Of a stretch of 64,000 nt of DNA, positions 61,707-64,000 are shown in pieces (position 1 is the stretch's first letter; the number at the start of each line of letters is the position of its first letter). The DNA is taken from assembly GCA_016717265.1 (NCBI GenBank), contig JADKFX010000001.1:1116001-1180000 (forward strand). Direction: 5' to 3'. The stretch comes from Saprospiraceae bacterium (GTDB lineage Bacteria > Bacteroidota > Bacteroidia > Chitinophagales > Saprospiraceae). Position numbers and translations under genes: made by a program. The notes beneath the pieces are model-generated. The model searched no databases and was not told the origin of the DNA. It saw nothing but the letters and a program-made list of their open reading frames with translations.

Positions 61707-64000
61707 ATGTATTCACTATTTAATTTAGTGAGAAATTGTATAGTTGTATTATTATGTATAACCATTTCTCAACTTGCAATGTCAGCAAGGCATAAGATTT
61801 TGCCGATTGCATTCGAATTCAAGGGTGTTCATCCTGGAGTAGCTTTAGATTCTACGAGTATTATTTTTAGTGACAATCCTAAATTCAGTTTTTTAGACCC
61901 TTTAATCATTCATTGCCCTTCTCAACCAACAACGATTTATCAATGTAGAACTGCAGTTCCAAATGCAGCTATTGACACCATTCAATTCAAACTACTAGGT
62001 GGAAGTATTATTAGTTTTTGTGATTCCTTAAATATAAGTAGTGTAGATAGCTGGAACATTGGTGGCGGTTGCGCCTTTGATACCTTGAAATTGACGAGAA
62101 CTTATAAATTAAAAGATTCTAAGGATTCTGTTTTATGTGCTTTGATTTATTCAGTAGTAGATACAACATCTCCTACTGTGACTTGTCCACCGAATATCAC
62201 CTTAAGTTGTGAGTCTTTTAATTCACCTGTTGTGACAGGTATGGCAACGGCAACAGATAATTGTTTTGGTTTTGCAGCAAGTATATTACATCATGATTAT
62301 ATAGAATCCGGTGACTGTGTAAATAGTTATTTCATCACCCGCACCTGGACCGCAAGAGATATTTGTAATAATAGCAGTAACTGTGCACAATTAATTACAG
62401 TAAAAGATACTACGCCGCCATCCATAACATGTTCTGCTGGAACAAACCTGAGTTGTACTTTAGAAATTCCGATTCCTAATTTGAATAGTGTTATAACTTC
62501 TGATAATTGCGCTGGGACGGTTATGGTAAGTTATATTAAAGATTCTATTGCAAATCAAACATGTACAAACCGATATTCATTAATCAGAATTTATGAGGCA
62601 AAAGATATATGCGGTAATAAGAATAGGTGTACACAAACATTCCAAATTAATGATCAAACTGGCCCTGGTATTAATTGTCCTTCTACAGTAAATATAAGTT
62701 GCGCTTTTGAAGTACCAAATCCTACACCAAATAATGTAATTTCAAATGATTTTTGCGGTGGACCTGTAACTGTAATTCATTTAAAAGATTCCATATTTAG
62801 TCAAACATGTATAAATAGATACACGATTCGAAGAACCTTTCGTTCCACAGATATTTGCGGTAATAGTTCTACTTGTAATCAGACAATCCGGGTTATGGAT
62901 TTCGTAGCACCTGTATTGACCTGTCCCATCGATGTAGTAGTTACCTGTGCAAATGATGTTCCGGTAGCAAATATAAATGAAGCCATTGCGGATGATTTTT
63001 GTGGTCAGGATGTTAAATTAACGCATCAAGGAGATCTCATAACAAATCAAACAGGTGAGAATAAATTCTTACTTATCCGTACTTATCGCGCAAGAGACAC
63101 CTGTGGTAATTTTGTAGATTGTGAGCAGCAAATAACGGTATTAGATGATACTGCACCAACCATAACATGTCCAGCAGATTTAACTGTGAATTGTGCCGGT
63201 GAAGTGCCCACTCCTGATGAAGATTTGGTTTTTACTACAGATAATTGTAGCGACACTTTAACTATTGCTTTTATAAGTGATGTTGTTACAAATATTATAA
63301 GTCCTAATCAGTATGAAATTACCAGGACCTATAGATCCACAGATGGAAGCGGCAATTCAATAACCTGCCTTCAAACAATCAATGTATCAGATTTTACTCC
63401 ACCTGTAATTACATGCCCGAATAATCTTAGTTTTAAATGTGCATCTGAAGTTCCAATAGCAGATGTGAATGGGATTGCAGCATTTGACAATTGTCTTGGA
63501 GCAGTAAAAGTAGAGTATGGTGGGGATGTAGTCGCAGTACAAATTTGTCCAAATCGATTTAGTATTACCAGATCTTATAGGGCCACAGATGTAAGTGGTA
63601 ATGTAAAAACCTGTGTTCAAACCATTACGGTCTTTGATCAAATTATTCCATTAATTACCTGTCCAATTGACCTAAATGTTGACTGTAGTGCAGATATTCC
63701 TGTACCAAATCCAGGAACCCTCGTTGCTTCAGATTTTTGTTTAGGTATTGTTACCATTGCGCATGTGGGAGATTCCATAATTAACCGGATTTGTAAAGAT
63801 CGGTATACTGTTTTCAGGACCTATAAAGCAACAGATGTTTGTGGAAATTTCGCACTCTGTACCCAAATCATTCAAGCAGATGATCGCATTGCACCAAGCA
63901 TTGTTTGTCCTCAAAATCTTACCATAAATTGTCACGATAGTTCAGATCCTGTAGCTACTGGTATGCCAATAACAAATGATCATTGTGGCGCTTCAGTCCA
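61707..64000 (+). CDS. Secreted HYR-like repeat protein (putative adhesin), 3' end outside window
   Basis: An open frame from ATG 61707 to the last base (764 complete codons, no stop) continues past the window. It starts with a signal peptide (hydrophobic NCIVVLLCITISQLAMSA) and then consists of HYR (hyalin)-like units of immunoglobulin-like beta sandwich type. After a divergent first unit (61896-62159, 88 residues) come seven units of exactly 82 residues and part of an eighth. Each unit reads D-x-x-x-P-x-ITCP, x-C, DNC or DFC, then R-T-Y-x-A-x-D-x-CGN and C-x-Q-x-I-x-V. Such proteins are typical of Saprospiraceae and are probably surface adhesins exported by T9SS, but the C-terminus that would prove it is not visible. 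Confidence 0.85.
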   Translation, partial: MYSLFNLVRNCIVVLLCITISQLAMSARHKILPIAFEFKGVHPGVALDSTSIIFSDNPKFSFLDPLIIHCPSQPTTIYQCRTAVPNAAIDTIQFKLLGGSIISFCDSLNISSVDSWNIGGGCAFDTLKLTRTYKLKDSKDSVLCALIYSVVDTTSPTVTCPPNITLSCESFNSPVVTGMATATDNCFGFAASILHHDYIESGDCVNSYFITRTWTARDICNNSSNCAQLITVKDTTPPSITCSAGTNLSCTLEIPIPNLNSVITSDNCAGTVMVSYIKDSIANQTCTNRYSLIRIYEAKDICGNKNRCTQTFQINDQTGPGINCPSTVNISCAFEVPNPTPNNVISNDFCGGPVTVIHLKDSIFSQTCINRYTIRRTFRSTDICGNSSTCNQTIRVMDFVAPVLTCPIDVVVTCANDVPVANINEAIADDFCGQDVKLTHQGDLITNQTGENKFLLIRTYRARDTCGNFVDCEQQITVLDDTAPTITCPADLTVNCAGEVPTPDEDLVFTTDNCSDTLTIAFISDVVTNIISPNQYEITRTYRSTDGSGNSITCLQTINVSDFTPPVITCPNNLSFKCASEVPIADVNGIAAFDNCLGAVKVEYGGDVVAVQICPNRFSITRSYRATDVSGNVKTCVQTITVFDQIIPLITCPIDLNVDCSADIPVPNPGTLVASDFCLGIVTIAHVGDSIINRICKDRYTVFRTYKATDVCGNFALCTQIIQADDRIAPSIVCPQNLTINCHDSSDPVATGMPITNDHCGASV
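62160..64000 (+). repeat. Tandem 246-bp coding repeats (82-residue HYR-like units)
   Basis: Units begin at 62160, 62406, 62652, 62898, 63144, 63390, 63636 and 63882 (the last cut by the window end). Every complete unit is exactly 246 bases although the DNA has diverged strongly, so the repeat is visible mainly at protein level. Confidence 0.9.

Noticed and set aside
62160..64000. Regular 246-bp repeats considered as a CRISPR or other non-coding array
   Set aside because: The frame is open throughout, the units translate to HYR-like domains and the DNA repeats are strongly diverged.
1..64000. Mobile elements, prophage, tRNA or rRNA genes
   Set aside because: No transposase, integrase, phage structural gene, terminal repeats or tRNA-like fold could be supported in any gap I read.

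Overview
The window looks like a chromosomal, housekeeping-rich segment from a low-GC (about one third G+C by eye) member of the Bacteroidota, most likely of the Saprospiraceae type. The evidence is: type IX secretion (T9SS) sorting domains on secreted proteins (25737-26726, 43111-46764), a PorP/SprF-like protein (50555-51619), a SprA-like outer-membrane barrel (31984-35469), families largely restricted to Bacteroidota (DUF4290, DUF5606, GSCFA), a fused alpha/beta 2-oxoacid dehydrogenase E1, a HYR-like repeat adhesin running off the right edge, and the Bacteroidota -7 promoter element TAnnTTTG just upstream of at least 14 genes. I see no transposase, integrase, phage gene, CRISPR array, rRNA or tRNA.

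Layout. 1-4.1 kb (+): glmS (5' end outside the window), a DUF4290 protein, kdsD and a rhomboid protease. 4.1-5.4 kb (-): an O-antigen ligase-like protein, divergent from pheS-hisS and a MltD-like lytic transglycosylase (5.5-9.4 kb, +). 9.8-23.2 kb is almost all minus strand: a TPR protein, an EamA transporter, and a long run read from right to left (yebC, a TMTC-like glycosyltransferase/TPR protein, a GH3-serine hydrolase fusion, a LolC/E-type permease, a small conserved protein and two cyclophilin lipoproteins), preceded by an M14 peptidase. 23.5-29.9 kb (+): haaO, an LpxH-like hydrolase, an Omp28-type T9SS cargo, an ABC transporter with a CFFCG-motif secreted protein, and a lipoprotein. 30-37 kb (-): a small secreted protein, an orphan MoxR ATPase, the SprA-like barrel, crcB and a WecA-like transferase. 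37.1-46.8 kb (+): uppS, bamA, ligA and a large secreted metzincin protease. 47-52.8 kb: GSCFA protein (-), then a two-gene YbjN-like/cytoplasmic trypsin-like protease module, PorP/SprF, bactofilin and two ATP-synthase-leader membrane proteins (+). 52.9-61.4 kb: rpsT and a TetR regulator (+), GT2, DUF5606, E1 dehydrogenase, recO, OmpA-family protein and glutaryl-CoA dehydrogenase (-), and folB (+). 61.7-64 kb (+): the repeat adhesin.

How the genes fit together. Several serve the envelope: amino-sugar and KDO supply (glmS, kdsD), lipid A (LpxH-like), undecaprenyl phosphate and its first sugar transfer (uppS and the WecA-like gene, divergent neighbours), O-antigen ligation, muropeptide turnover (lytic transglycosylase, GH3 fusion), lipoprotein release (LolC/E-like) and barrel assembly (bamA). 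A second theme is secretion and surface display through T9SS. The parts I consider least explained are the YbjN-like/protease pair at 48063-50452, the SprA-like barrel at 31984-35469, the ABC/CFFCG cassette at 26806-29139 and the rigid 82-residue repeat array at 62160-64000.
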